Below, piece after piece: positions 1 to 8,907 of a stretch of DNA of 64,000 bases; position 1 is the first letter of the stretch, and each line of letters starts with the position of its first letter. A program made the translations under genes and the position numbers. Location of the stretch: positions 930,001-994,000 of the forward strand of contig NZ_CP035319.1 in NCBI RefSeq assembly GCF_004328705.1. Direction: 5' to 3'. The notes beneath the pieces are model-generated. The model was not told the DNA's origin, searched no databases, and saw only the letters and a list, made by a program, of their open reading frames with translations. This DNA comes from Rhodococcus sp. ABRD24. Lineage in GTDB: Bacteria; Actinomycetota; Actinomycetes; Mycobacteriales; Mycobacteriaceae.

Positions 1-1
1 C

Positions 2-574
2 GGAAACGGCCGAACCGGGCGCTACCTTCTCGCGCTGGATCTCGGACAGGTGCTGGCTCCGTATGCGAGCCTGGCATTGTCGGCGACGGTCGCCGACAAC
101 AAGGATCGCTACTACCGGGCGTTCTCTGACGCAGAGAATCCTTTGAATCGCGGAGATCTGACGCCCTACCTGATCGACATGCTGGAGATCATCGCCGAGG
201 CGCAACATCGCCTGCTGCTCGACCTCTCCGAGCGCCGGCAGAAGATCGACATACTCGCGGCGCGTATCGGCGTTCTGGTGGATGATGAGCAATTTCCGCT
301 GAACCTGGGACTCGACCGGGAGTCGACGCCGCCGATTGACAGCGACGCCATCGGTCATGTCCTGTTCACCCTGGGCCAGGCCCACTACTTCGATGCGAAC
401 CGCGCCGTCAAGTTGAACACCCTGGCGGAGGTGGTGGGTCGATCCAGCCAGTTCATCCGCCCGCGACTTCGGCGCCTAGACGATGCCGGGATCATTGAGA
501 CGGTTACGAAGAGACCGCTGCGTTTCCGGCTCACAGCGCGCGGCGTATCGCTACTCGAACTGGACGGGGAGTGA
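2..574 (+). CDS. Fic-family protein, C-terminal part (5' end outside window)
   Basis: The frame is open from the window edge, and its first residues are GNGRTGRYLLALDLG, the second half of the Fic active-site motif HPFxxGNGRxxR. The catalytic His would lie just outside the window. Fic enzymes transfer AMP or related groups to target proteins. The Fic core continues for about 70 residues (YYRAFSDAENPLNRGDLTPYLIDML), and after a helical linker the last 60 residues look like a winged helix (NTLAEVVGRSSQFIRPRLRRLDDAGIIE). A GTG at 50 could be taken as a start, but it would discard the motif, so the gene is partial rather than short. The decayed recombinase and tRNA-Ala that follow suggest an accessory segment. 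Family assignment is confident; the target is unknown. Confidence 0.82.
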   Translation, partial: GNGRTGRYLLALDLGQVLAPYASLALSATVADNKDRYYRAFSDAENPLNRGDLTPYLIDMLEIIAEAQHRLLLDLSERRQKIDILAARIGVLVDDEQFPLNLGLDRESTPPIDSDAIGHVLFTLGQAHYFDANRAVKLNTLAEVVGRSSQFIRPRLRRLDDAGIIETVTKRPLRFRLTARGVSLLELDGE

Positions 575-765
575 TCCTCGCCAGGTCGCAGATGGGCTAG
601 GTGGCGCTATAGCTGCCGTCGAACTGTTCCAGCGCCAGGGGCCGCGGTCCAACCGTGACCACGATCTAGATGTAGTGCCCGCGCCGTTCACAACCTGCCC
701 GGGAACTACGTCAAGAGACCCGCAGCCTCACTCAACGACCAACGGCGCGGCAGCTGCCGCTACCC

Positions 766-1065
766 ATGAACAAGCTCCAGAGATGTCGCCGCTGGGCCGA
801 TCTCGCCATGGACGGCGCTGTTCCTCTCGACATCGCGAAGGAGTAGCAGGTCAAGCTCGCGCGTCAGCTCGCACAACTGGAGCAGCAGAAGGCGAACCTC
901 AGCGATCTTGACACCGACCACGCCGCCACGATCACACGTGCGTTGGATCTACTGGAACGGTGCGGCAATCTCAGCCTGCGATCCGAACCGCAAGTCCGCC
1001 GCGAGTTCGATCAGGCATGGTTCGACCGAATCCTGGTCGAGGTCGTCCCCGGATCGATGAAGTAG
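766..1065 (+). pseudogene. Remnant of a serine site-specific recombinase (C-terminal end)
   Basis: Frame 1 reads WADLAMDGAVPLDIAKE, an in-frame TAG at 844-846, then QVKLARQLAQLEQQKANLSDL and, near the end, REFDQAWFDRILVEVVP before TAG at 1063. This is the typical coiled-coil and tail of large serine recombinases found on actinobacterial mobile elements. Only the last 100 or so codons remain, interrupted by a nonsense codon, and further stops lie upstream (for example 667-675). It lies 126 bp from a tRNA-Ala gene. I infer a relic of an integrated element that also carried the Fic gene. Confidence 0.72.
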
Positions 1066-1107
1066 ACCAAACCAGGGGCATCCAGATTCTGACGTCCGCC
1101 AAAGCAG

Positions 1108-1136
1108 AATCCCCCGGACAAATGTCCGAGGGAGAT
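1108..1136 (-). terminator. Hairpin downstream of tRNA-Ala
   Basis: An inverted repeat (TCCCTCGGACA paired with TGTCCGGGGGA, one mismatch) lies just downstream of the minus-strand tRNA-Ala gene. It has no long T-run. A role in ending tRNA transcription is an inference from position. Confidence 0.5.
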
Positions 1137-1191
1137 TCCATCGTCTGGACAACCCATTCAAACCATGCGGGTTCGATCGTCGCCACTTCGG

Positions 1192-1264
1192 TGGAGCTAA
1201 GGGGACTCGAACCCCTGACCCCCACACTGCCAGTGTGGTGCGCTACCAGCTGCGCCATAGCCCC
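1192..1264 (-). tRNA. tRNA-Ala (anticodon GGC)
   Basis: The reverse complement folds as a cloverleaf. The acceptor is GGGGCTA with TAGCTCC, the D-arm GCGCAGCTGGTAGCGC, the anticodon stem CCACA/TGTGG around loop CTGGCAG (anticodon GGC, alanine), and the T-arm contains GGTTCGAGTCC. The discriminator base is A and no CCA is encoded. Length is 73 nt. The nearby recombinase relic fits the common use of tRNA genes as integration targets, though no att duplication was found by eye. Confidence 0.93.
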
Positions 1265-1403
1265 GTGTTCAGTTGTTTCCCGCGCCCGAGAAGCACTTCC
1301 CTTGCGCTGAAAGAAAGTTACACCATCGCCGTCGCGGGCAACAAATCCACTGGTCAGGGCAGTGACGCGGTGGTGGCCGGTCGCACCGGCCACCACCTGC
1401 AAC

Positions 1404-2153
1404 TTACTGGCTCACCTGGGCCACCCAGTTGTCGTTGCCGAGCGCATCAATCACCTGGCCGTTGTGGACAACGGCCGGGGTGCCGGTGGCCCCGGAGGCC
1501 GCAAGCGCCTGGCGACCGGTCTCGGCGTCCGCGGCGGCCTGCGGCAGGCGCTCGCCGCCGGTGATGCACGTCGCGGCATCGTCGCCGGCGCCCGCGTCAC
1601 GGGCGAGGCCGGCGAGGTCGTCGTTGGACAGATCCGACTTGCCCTTCTCCTCCGGCTGATTGGCCGGGGAGAACAGCTCGCCGTGGAACTTGGAGTAGGC
1701 GATCGCGTTGCCGGTCTCGGCGACGCACTGCGACGCAGCGACAGCGCGGGTGGAGTAGTCACCGCTGGCCGAGAGCCGGTCGAGGAAGTTGAGGATGTGG
1801 TAGCGAACCGCAAGCTTGCCCTCATCGATGGCCTGTGCCACCTCCTGACCGTGCTTCTCCTCGAGCTGCGCGCAGAACGGGCACATCGGATCCTCGAACA
1901 CATCGATCGTGTTCGTCACCTCGGGCAAACCGAGCCGGACCACCCCGGCGTCCTCCATTGCCACCTGGACCGCGGAGTTCTGTACCGCGCCGTAGCCCTC
2001 GTTACGGGTCTTTCCCTTGTTGGTCGACCACAGGACGCCGCCGACGACCAGCGCCGCGATCACAAGGATTGCGATACCGCCGACGATGTAGGTGGCCTTG
2101 CTGGAGGTCGGCTGGGGGTTGTACTTGACCGACTTCGGTTTCTTCGAACTCAC
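1404..2153 (-). CDS. Membrane-anchored DsbA-like thioredoxin-fold protein
   Basis: 249 residues. A short basic cytoplasmic tail is followed by one transmembrane helix (about residues 21-43) and an extracytoplasmic DsbA-like domain with active site CPFC at 91-94 and the cis-proline segment GATGTPAVV near the C terminus. A second Cys pair (SQCVAE, ATCITG) lies in the helical insert. The family forms or isomerises disulfides in exported proteins; M. tuberculosis Rv2969c is of this type. It lies 74 bp downstream of, and on the same strand as, a MauE/DoxX-type membrane protein that could serve as its redox partner, so the two probably form an operon. Confidence 0.85.
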   Translation of the reverse strand: MSSKKPKSVKYNPQPTSSKATYIVGGIAILVIAALVVGGVLWSTNKGKTRNEGYGAVQNSAVQVAMEDAGVVRLGLPEVTNTIDVFEDPMCPFCAQLEEKHGQEVAQAIDEGKLAVRYHILNFLDRLSASGDYSTRAVAASQCVAETGNAIAYSKFHGELFSPANQPEEKGKSDLSNDDLAGLARDAGAGDDAATCITGGERLPQAAADAETGRQALAASGATGTPAVVHNGQVIDALGNDNWVAQVSQ

Positions 2154-2227
2154 TTCACGTCCTTCGTCATGGGTGTGAGATCCGTGCAGGAACTGATCCG
2201 AGTGCCGATAGCGGCACTACTCGGCGA

Positions 2228-2716
2228 CTACTCTGCCATTGCCGGCTGAGCGGGCACTGAGAACGGCCCCTGTGAGCGGGGACCGAGCGAGAATGGGCTG
2301 CGAGGGAACACGACCAACCACACCGCGAGCGCCAGGAATCCGATGTCCCGGGCGATCTCCCGGGCGTAGTCCCAGGCGTCGACGTCGGCCACGCCTCCCC
2401 CGCCGAAGCAACCACAGTCGATCGACAGGCCGCGGGCCCACACCGAGATGATGACGCTGATCAGCACCAGCAGCGCCGCGGCCGACACCGCTGCGGTCAG
2501 GCGCACTGCCAGACCGAGGATCAGGAACAACCCCAGCGCGATCTCGAGCATCGGCATCGCGTACGCGACGGGACGGACCAGATCCTCGGGCAGTAGCTGA
2601 TAGGCCCGGACGGCGACGATGGTCTGAGTCGGGTCGATGAACTTGATCCACCCGGAAATCAGCCACACGGCGGCCAGTCCGAAGCGCGCCAGCAGGCTCA
2701 TGATGCGTATCAACAC
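2228..2716 (-). CDS. MauE/DoxX-family membrane redox protein
   Basis: About 160 residues with four predicted transmembrane helices and the motif IDCGCFGGGG, which carries the conserved cysteines of MauE-type DoxX proteins. MauE is needed for disulfide maturation of methylamine dehydrogenase, and relatives are often paired with a thioredoxin-fold partner, as here with the DsbA-like gene just downstream. The start is uncertain: TAGGAGCG precedes GTG 2716, TTG 2713 and ATG 2701, and either of the last two is possible. I infer supply of oxidising or reducing equivalents to the DsbA-like protein. Confidence 0.78.
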   Translation of the reverse strand: MLIRIMSLLARFGLAAVWLISGWIKFIDPTQTIVAVRAYQLLPEDLVRPVAYAMPMLEIALGLFLILGLAVRLTAAVSAAALLVLISVIISVWARGLSIDCGCFGGGGVADVDAWDYAREIARDIGFLALAVWLVVFPRSPFSLGPRSQGPFSVPAQPAMAE

Positions 2717-2828
2717 GCTCCTACGGTACCGAACCGGAAGGGCTCAGCCTTCTAGATCAACAGTGTCTGCGCAGGTGAATCGGCGTGTGCACGACCGTGA
2801 GGGCCGTGACACCGTTCGGCGGTTCCGG

Positions 2829-4121
2829 CTAGGTGCGGTCGCCGTCGGAACCACATGTCTTGCCAGCGTGCTCGTCGGCGTCGGCGTTCCCGGCTGATCC
2901 TGCGTCCACTGCGGTGTCATCCACGGCTCGCCCCTTCGGAACGAAGAACCAACTGATCATCGGCAGCAGCATGATCGCGCCGGTCACCGCCCACGCGACT
3001 CCGAACGACCACTGCTGGGCCAGGTAACCTGCGACCAGCGGACCCGCAAACGCGCCGACGTCGTTGACCATCTGGAACGCGGCCAGGAGCGGGCCGCCAC
3101 GGGCCTTGGATCCGACGACATCGGCCACCGCGGCCTGCTGCGCCGGGCCCATCACGCCCGACCCGATACCGCACACCGCAGTCGCGATGTAGAAGACGAT
3201 GACGTTGTCGGCGAAACCCATCCCGATCGTGGACAGGCCGGAAAGTGCGAGCCCGAGCAGCACGAAAGGTCTGCGACCGATCCGATCCGACATCGGTCCG
3301 GACTTGATCAGAACGGAGGCGTTGCCGAGCGCAAAGACGGTGAGGGCAATTGCTGCGGTCGTCTCGTCGCCGTCCAGGGCGGCCACGACGAACAGCGGAA
3401 CCAGCGCGATGCGAACGCCGAAGATCACCCACCCGCTCACGAAGTTCGATCCCAGTGTGGCCCGGAACATGGGCGATCGCAGGCCCTCCCGCAGTGTCAT
3501 CATGCGCAGTTCGCTGTCGCCCTGCGGTTCGGCCAGGTGCGACTTGCGGAGCGCGAAGTAGACGACAGCGGCGGCGATCAGAAGCGCGACGGCGTAGATC
3601 ACGAACGGAACGCGCAGACCGAACCGGACCAGCGCACCACCGAACAGCGGACCGGTGATGGTGCCGATCAGAAACGCCGCCGAGTACACCCCGGACACCC
3701 GGCCCCGCCCGCCCGGCGGGGACATCCGGATCAGCAGGCCCAGCGCAGAGACCGTGAACATCGTCGAGCCGATACCGCCGAGACCACGGAACACCAGCAG
3801 CTGCCAGTAGGAGTCCGCGAACGCGCAGGCACCCGTCGACATCGCAGTGATGATCAGGCCCGTCAGGTACGTGGGCCGTTCCCCCAGCCGCTGGACCAGC
3901 CGCCCACTCATCGGCGCGAACAGCAGCCGCATCAGCGCGAAGGCACTGATCACGGCGCTGGCCGCGGTGTATCCGACATCGAAGCTGCGCGCGAACTGAG
4001 GCAGTGCGGGGGCCACGATCCCGAATCCCACCGCCACGATGAAGGCCGACACGACGAGAACCCAAATCTCCTTGGGAAGCTTCGTGTCGGTGTTCGCCGG
4101 GGACATCATCGAGTTTGCCAT
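2829..4121 (-). CDS. MFS transporter (drug/metabolite efflux type)
   Basis: About 430 residues with 12 predicted transmembrane helices. The first begins KEIWVLVVSAFIVAVGFGIV, and the loop between helices 2 and 3 (LFAPMSGRLVQRLGERPTYL) is the classic MFS motif A. The GPxxGG-type segment GTITGPLFGGAL (motif C of drug:H+ antiporters) points to proton-coupled export. The open frame runs further upstream over the end of pgm, but that part is basic, non-hydrophobic shadow sequence, so I start at ATG 4121 (ATG 4109 is also possible). Substrate is unknown. It lies 35 bp downstream of pgm and could be cotranscribed. Confidence 0.86.
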   Translation of the reverse strand: MANSMMSPANTDTKLPKEIWVLVVSAFIVAVGFGIVAPALPQFARSFDVGYTAASAVISAFALMRLLFAPMSGRLVQRLGERPTYLTGLIITAMSTGACAFADSYWQLLVFRGLGGIGSTMFTVSALGLLIRMSPPGGRGRVSGVYSAAFLIGTITGPLFGGALVRFGLRVPFVIYAVALLIAAAVVYFALRKSHLAEPQGDSELRMMTLREGLRSPMFRATLGSNFVSGWVIFGVRIALVPLFVVAALDGDETTAAIALTVFALGNASVLIKSGPMSDRIGRRPFVLLGLALSGLSTIGMGFADNVIVFYIATAVCGIGSGVMGPAQQAAVADVVGSKARGGPLLAAFQMVNDVGAFAGPLVAGYLAQQWSFGVAWAVTGAIMLLPMISWFFVPKGRAVDDTAVDAGSAGNADADEHAGKTCGSDGDRT

Positions 4122-4156
4122 CGCCGATGAATCTATCGGCGGACCCGGATGGTGGT

Positions 4157-5794
4157 TCAGCCCAGCCCCAATGCCCGGGACACCACGTCCTGAGCGGCGG
4201 CCTGCACCTGTGCGAGATGATCGGGGCCCCGGAAGGACTCGGCGTAGATCTTGTAGACGTCCTCCGTTCCGGACGGCCGGGCCGCGAACCACGCGTTCTC
4301 GGTGGTGACCTTGATCCCACCGATCGAGGCGCCGTTTCCGGGCGCCGCGGTAAGCGTCGCGGTCACCGGTTCCCCAGCGAGTTCGGCAGCGGTGATCTGT
4401 TCCGGCGACAGCTTCGACAGCGCCGCCTTCTGCTCGCGCGTCGCGGGCGCATCGATGCGGGCATACGCGGGATCACCGTACTGCCGGGTGAGTTCGCGGT
4501 ACCGAACCGACGGGCTCTGCCCGGTGACGGCGGTGATCTCCGCAGCCAGCAGCGCGAGCAGGATGCCGTCCTTGTCGGTGGTCCACACGGTGCCGTCGTG
4601 CCGCAGGAAGGACGCGCCCGCGCTCTCCTCGCCGCCGAAGCCGAGCGAACCGTCCAGCAGTCCCGGCACGAACCACTTGAAGCCGACCGGCACCTCGACG
4701 ACGGGGCGGCCGAGCCCGCCGGCCACCCGGTCGATCATCGACGAACTGACGAGGGTCTTGCCGACCTTCGTCGTCGGCGACCAGCCCGCCCGGTAGGTGT
4801 AGAGATAGTCGATCGCGACGGCAAGGTAGTGGTTCGGGTTCATCAGACCACCGTCGGGGGTGACGATGCCGTGCCGATCGGCGTCGGCGTCGTTGCCGGT
4901 CGCCAGGTCGAACCGGTCCCGGGCCGCGATGAGCGACGCCATCGCATGCGGCGACGAGCAGTCCATCCGGATCTTGCCGTCGCCGTCGAGGGTCATGAAC
5001 CGCCACGTGGCGTCGACGAGCGGGTTGACCACGGTGAGGTCGAGTCGGTGCCGCTCTGCGATGGCCCCCCAGTAGTCGACGGACGCGCCGCCCAGCGGGT
5101 CGGCTCCGATCCGCAGGCCGGACGCCCGGATCGCGTCGAGGTCGAGCACGCTGGGCAGGTCGTCGACGTACTCGGCCAGGAAGTCGTAACGCCGCGCCAC
5201 CTCGAGCGCCCGCATCAGCGGCACCCGGGCGATCCCCGACAGGCCGGCGCGCAGCAGGTCGTTGGCACGGTCGGCGATCACGGCGGTGACATCGCTGTCC
5301 GCGGGCCCTCCGTGCGGAGGGTTGTACTTGAAGCCGCCGTCCCGAGGCGGATTGTGCGAAGGCGTGACGACGATGCCGTCGGCACGGGTGGCCGAACCCG
5401 TGGCGTTGTGCCGCAGAATCGCATGGCTGACCGCGGGCGTCGGAGTGTAGCCGTCGCGCGAATCGATCACCACCACAACGTCGTTGGCGACGAGAACCTC
5501 GAGCGCCGTCGCCCACGCCGGCTCCGACAGGGCATGTGTGTCACGGCCGAGGAACAGCGGGCCGGTGATGCCCTGCGTAGCGCGGTACTCGACGATCGCC
5601 TGCGTCGTCGCGAGGATGTGCGCCTCGTTGAAGGCGGAATCGAGGCTCGAGCCCCGATGGCCCGACGTGCCGAACACCACCTGCTGCATCGGGTCCGCCG
5701 GGTCGGGGGTATGCGTGTAGTACGCGGACACCAAGTGCGCCAGATCCTCCAGATCCTCCGGCAACGCCACCTGTCCCGCTCGTTCGTGCACCAT
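4157..5794 (-). CDS. pgm: Phosphoglucomutase, alpha-D-glucose specific
   Basis: 545 residues, the size of E. coli Pgm (546). It interconverts glucose 1-phosphate and glucose 6-phosphate in the cytoplasm, feeding glycogen, trehalose and cell-wall sugar synthesis. Family hallmarks are visible: the phosphoserine loop [12 protein letters not shown], metal-binding DADADRHG, sugar-binding GGEESAG and the phosphate-binding [10 protein letters not shown] near the C terminus. The start ATG 5794 has a strong ribosome binding site (GGAGGGG, 4 bases upstream). A further open stretch upstream covers crcB and is not real. Very confident. Confidence 0.96.
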   Translation of the reverse strand: MVHERAGQVALPEDLEDLAHLVSAYYTHTPDPADPMQQVVFGTSGHRGSSLDSAFNEAHILATTQAIVEYRATQGITGPLFLGRDTHALSEPAWATALEVLVANDVVVVIDSRDGYTPTPAVSHAILRHNATGSATRADGIVVTPSHNPPRDGGFKYNPPHGGPADSDVTAVIADRANDLLRAGLSGIARVPLMRALEVARRYDFLAEYVDDLPSVLDLDAIRASGLRIGADPLGGASVDYWGAIAERHRLDLTVVNPLVDATWRFMTLDGDGKIRMDCSSPHAMASLIAARDRFDLATGNDADADRHGIVTPDGGLMNPNHYLAVAIDYLYTYRAGWSPTTKVGKTLVSSSMIDRVAGGLGRPVVEVPVGFKWFVPGLLDGSLGFGGEESAGASFLRHDGTVWTTDKDGILLALLAAEITAVTGQSPSVRYRELTRQYGDPAYARIDAPATREQKAALSKLSPEQITAAELAGEPVTATLTAAPGNGASIGGIKVTTENAWFAARPSGTEDVYKIYAESFRGPDHLAQVQAAAQDVVSRALGLG

Positions 5795-5862
5795 CGACCC
5801 CTCCGCGTTCTGAAACTGGAAACTCGATTCCATCGTGCCAGGGCCGGGGGCTTCCGGCGCGT

Positions 5863-6207
5863 TCAAGCGGTGATCCGAAACCCCAACCACGCGAATCCGA
5901 TACCGACGGTGAGACTGGCCGCGACATAGACGACGGACGTGACCGGCCGCCGCACGCGAGCGAGTCCGACCGCTTCGGTCGCGAACGTCGAGTAGGTCGT
6001 GAGTCCGCCGCAGAAGCCGGTGGCCAGCAGGGCGAACACGGCGGGCGCCAGTGTCGCGCCGGCCAGCAGCCCGAGGATCAGGCTCCCCACGGCATTCACG
6101 ACGAACGTGGGCACCGGGAAACTGCCGTACGAGGACAGGTGCCGGCCGGCGAGATACCGCAGGCCCGCGCCGGCGCCGCCGCCGAGCGCGACCCACAGCA
6201 CCGTCAC
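5863..6207 (-). CDS. crcB: Fluoride channel CrcB/Fluc, second of tandem pair
   Basis: 114 residues, four predicted transmembrane helices, with [14 protein letters not shown] at the N terminus and [14 protein letters not shown], the conserved channel segment with the Phe and Ser/Thr track of Fluc fluoride channels. The start GTG 6207 overlaps the stop of the upstream copy (GTGA) and has GGGGGA eight bases upstream; a GTG at 6234 lacks spacing for its ribosome binding site. Fluc proteins are dual-topology dimers, and paired genes usually encode subunits of opposite topology that form a heterodimer. They protect the cell from fluoride. Confidence 0.9.
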   Translation of the reverse strand: MTVLWVALGGGAGAGLRYLAGRHLSSYGSFPVPTFVVNAVGSLILGLLAGATLAPAVFALLATGFCGGLTTYSTFATEAVGLARVRRPVTSVVYVAASLTVGIGFAWLGFRITA

Positions 6208-6566
6208 GACGCCGTCCCCCGTCGCGTGTGCCACACCTCACCGATCGCCATGCCCAGACGCGCGGCGAGCAACGCCGGCACCAACGTTGCGAGGATGTAC
6301 ACGACGGCCGATCCCGGGTTCTGCACTACATCGACCGCAAATGTCGAGAACGTAGTGAACCCGCCCAGGACCCCGACTCCGAGAAACAGCCGCCACAGCC
6401 GGTCGGGGCCGAGTACCGCAGCGAGGACGCCCAGCAGCAGCGAGCCCACGATGTTGATCAGCATGACGGTCCAGATGCCGGGGAACTGCTGGGACAGCAG
6501 ATACCGACCGCTCGCGCCCACAGCACCGCCCGCCACCACCACGGCCAGCGCCCGCGTCTCGGCCAT
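6204..6566 (-). CDS. crcB: Fluoride channel CrcB/Fluc, first of tandem pair
   Basis: 120 residues, four predicted helices. [19 protein letters not shown] and [17 protein letters not shown] match the Fluc N-terminal and pore motifs. ATG 6566 is preferred over the upstream ATG 6593 because AGGAG lies seven bases in front of it. The gene overlaps the second crcB by four bases. I searched the leader (about 6567-6790, reverse strand) for the fluoride riboswitch core and did not find it, so control by fluoride is not shown here. Residues 6567-6811 hold no other gene I can support. Confidence 0.9.
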   Translation of the reverse strand: MAETRALAVVVAGGAVGASGRYLLSQQFPGIWTVMLINIVGSLLLGVLAAVLGPDRLWRLFLGVGVLGGFTTFSTFAVDVVQNPGSAVVYILATLVPALLAARLGMAIGEVWHTRRGTAS

Positions 6567-6811
6567 CGCACGCTCCTGCCTACCTGAAGTCACCCCGCTG
6601 CGGACTCGGTCCGCGTAGCTCGGGAGCGGCTAGGCGACTCGGGTGTCCGTGCCCGGATGATCATTGCCGCCACAACGTACCGGCGCGGCAATTCTCCGGT
6701 ATCGGCGAACCGATGCTTCGCGGGGGAAGGGCAGCGTGTCGCGCCGGGTGTCTCCAGGCGGAGGAGTACACCCTCGACGCCGCCGTCACCCTGCAGCGGG
6801 CGCTACCCTGC

Positions 6812-7636
6812 TCAGGGCCGCGGCGGCCGGGGCAGGAAGTAGCTGGTGCGCGCCTGGTACTCCCGATACCCGGGACGCTCGGCCATGTGTTGCTCGAGCA
6901 GTCGGGCCCCGGTCGCGTAGACGAGGAAGTACGTCATCGCCAGCGGGGACGCCGCGGTGAGCACGCCGGGCCAGGTCTGCGCGGCGATGAGGTAGATACC
7001 CCACCACACACACGCGTCGCCGAAGTAGTTCGGGTGCCGGGTCCAGCCCCAGAGCCCACGGTCCATGATGGTGCCGCGGTTCGACGGGTCCGCCTTGAAC
7101 GCCGACATCTGCGCGTCGCCGACCGACTCGAACATGACACCGACGAGCCACAATACGGCGCCGACGGCGGTGAAAACCCCGAGGCTTCCATGGGTGACGG
7201 CCGAGACCTGCACCGGCAGCGAGACGAACCACAGCGCAAGTCCCTGTGTGAGGTAGATCTTGCGGATTGCAGTCAGGGTCCGGTTCCCGCCGGCGTCGTC
7301 GAGCATTCGCTTGTATCGGGGATCCTCCCCGTGCCCGCTCGACCGCCGCGCCATGTGCGAGGCCAGCCGCAGCCCCCACACCGCCACAAGTCCCGCGAGC
7401 AGCCACCGGCGCCAGGCATCACCGTCGCCGAAGGCCGCCGCGATGAGCGCAATGAGCACGAAGCCCGCACCCCACGAGACATCGACGACGTTGTGCCGGC
7501 CCCAGCGGAACCCGAACGCCGCGGTGATCACCATCAGGATCGCCGCGGCGAGCAGGCTCGTGATGCTCACGAGTGCGAAACCGCTCCAATCGAATCCGTC
7601 CACCACTACTCCCACTTCGTCCGTAGACGCCGTCAT
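6812..7636 (-). CDS. DUF1295 membrane protein (steroid 5-alpha-reductase-like fold)
   Basis: 274 residues, seven or so predicted transmembrane helices. The C-terminal half carries the family signature GLWGWTRHPNYFGD, followed by RPGYREYQARTSYFLP. The family belongs to the isoprenylcysteine methyltransferase / 5-alpha-reductase superfamily; reductase or methyltransferase activity on a membrane lipid is plausible but unproven. The start codon shares one base with the stop of the methyltransferase gene (TGATG), so translation is coupled. The four-gene order FAD oxidoreductase, DUF1365, methyltransferase, DUF1295 matches M. tuberculosis Rv0449c-Rv0446c. There Rv0446c is followed by sigK and rskA; here they are absent. 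Confidence 0.85.
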   Translation of the reverse strand: MTASTDEVGVVVDGFDWSGFALVSITSLLAAAILMVITAAFGFRWGRHNVVDVSWGAGFVLIALIAAAFGDGDAWRRWLLAGLVAVWGLRLASHMARRSSGHGEDPRYKRMLDDAGGNRTLTAIRKIYLTQGLALWFVSLPVQVSAVTHGSLGVFTAVGAVLWLVGVMFESVGDAQMSAFKADPSNRGTIMDRGLWGWTRHPNYFGDACVWWGIYLIAAQTWPGVLTAASPLAMTYFLVYATGARLLEQHMAERPGYREYQARTSYFLPRPPRP

Positions 7637-8907
7637 CACGCCTCCCGCCGGTCCAGCACGATCTGTTGCACATCCAGGTAGCCAGAGCGGAAACCCGCCT
7701 CCGAGTAGCACAGGTAGAAGTGCCACATCCGGCGGAACACGTCGTCGAATCCGAGCGCCTCCACCTCATCGGAGCGCTCGGTGAACCGCGCGTCCCACAG
7801 TCTCAGGGTCCGGGCATAGTGGTCACCCATCGACAAACGCTGCCGCACCCGCAGGCTCGTCCTGCGTTCGGTAATCTCCTCGATTGCGCGGACCGACGGA
7901 AGGAATCCCCCGGGGAAGATGTACTTGTGCACCCACGTGTAGGTGTTTCGGGTGGCGAGCATCCGGTCGTGCGGCATGGTGATCGCCTGGATCGCGACGC
8001 GTCCGCCAGGCGCCAGGACGCGATCGAGGGTGCGGAAGTAGGTGCCCCAGAACTGGTGTCCGACCGCCTCGATCATTTCCACCGACACCACCGCGTCGTA
8101 GGTGCCCGGCACCTGCCGGTAGTCGAGTAGATCGACCTGGACACGGTCGGCGAGACCGGCCTCGGCGATCCGTTTGCACGCCAGTTCCTGCTGCTCGGTC
8201 GACAGCGTCACCGACCGGACCGTCGCGCCGCGCGCCGCCGCCCGAATCGCCAGTTCGCCCCAGCCAGTACCTATCTCGAGCACGCGAGTGCCCTCCCCCA
8301 CGCCGGCCGCGTCGAGCAGCCGGTCGATCTTGCGGTGCTGCGCCGCGGCCAGATCGTCCCACGCAGGTGCGCGAGTGCCGGGAGGAAACAGCGCGCTCGA
8401 GTACGTGAGCGTGTCATCGAGGAACAGCCCGAACAGCTCATTCGAGAGGTCGTAGTGACGGGAGATGTTGGAGCGAGTGTTGCGGGTGGTGTTCCGCTCG
8501 CTGCCCGGCGGCTTGGGAATCACCATGCCCCGCAAGCGCTGCAGCGGACGCGGAATCAACGTGGCTGCCCGCGCCGCGAAGACCTCGAGCACCGCGGTGA
8601 GGTCCGGTGCCGACCAGTCCCCGGCCATATAGGACTCGCCGAAGCCGATGAGCCCGCTGCGCCCCACCCGCGCTGCGAAGTCTTGCGGACGATGCAGCAC
8701 CATCGTCGGCGCGTCTGCCGCAGGATCCCCGAGGTACTGCCCGCCGGGCAGATACACCCGGACGGGTAGGCGCGCGATCACGTGACGGAACAGAGCGTCG
8801 GCCACCCGGCCCGCCGCCCCGGCGCGCACACCGGATGGCGCCTGGTGCACGTCGCCCCAATCGCGGCGGGTCGGCGCGGGCGCGTCCACCGTCACGGTCG
8901 TTGTCAT
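7636..8907 (-). CDS. Cyclopropane-fatty-acid-synthase family methyltransferase (UfaA1-like)
   Basis: 423 residues. An N-terminal lipid-binding region is followed by a class I SAM methyltransferase domain. ISRHYDLSNELFGLFLDDTLTYSSA is a hallmark of cyclopropane synthases, the SAM motif is VLEIGTGWGELAIRAA, and VVSVEMIEAVGHQFW contains a conserved Glu region of the active site. The enzyme adds a methylene or methyl group to double bonds in membrane fatty acids. The orthologue by position is Rv0447c (ufaA1), reported to act in tuberculostearic acid formation. The start ATG 8907 overlaps the DUF1365 stop (TGATG). Confidence 0.9.
   Translation of the reverse strand: MTTTVTVDAPAPTRRDWGDVHQAPSGVRAGAAGRVADALFRHVIARLPVRVYLPGGQYLGDPAADAPTMVLHRPQDFAARVGRSGLIGFGESYMAGDWSAPDLTAVLEVFAARAATLIPRPLQRLRGMVIPKPPGSERNTTRNTRSNISRHYDLSNELFGLFLDDTLTYSSALFPPGTRAPAWDDLAAAQHRKIDRLLDAAGVGEGTRVLEIGTGWGELAIRAAARGATVRSVTLSTEQQELACKRIAEAGLADRVQVDLLDYRQVPGTYDAVVSVEMIEAVGHQFWGTYFRTLDRVLAPGGRVAIQAITMPHDRMLATRNTYTWVHKYIFPGGFLPSVRAIEEITERRTSLRVRQRLSMGDHYARTLRLWDARFTERSDEVEALGFDDVFRRMWHFYLCYSEAGFRSGYLDVQQIVLDRREA

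Noticed and set aside
5795..6241. N-terminal extension of pgm
   Set aside because: It covers the second crcB in another frame, while ATG 5794 has GGAGGGG in front and gives the family length.
6567..6811. Fluoride riboswitch upstream of crcB
   Set aside because: The conserved core sequences were not found on the minus strand; by-eye search only, so a covariance scan could still overturn this.
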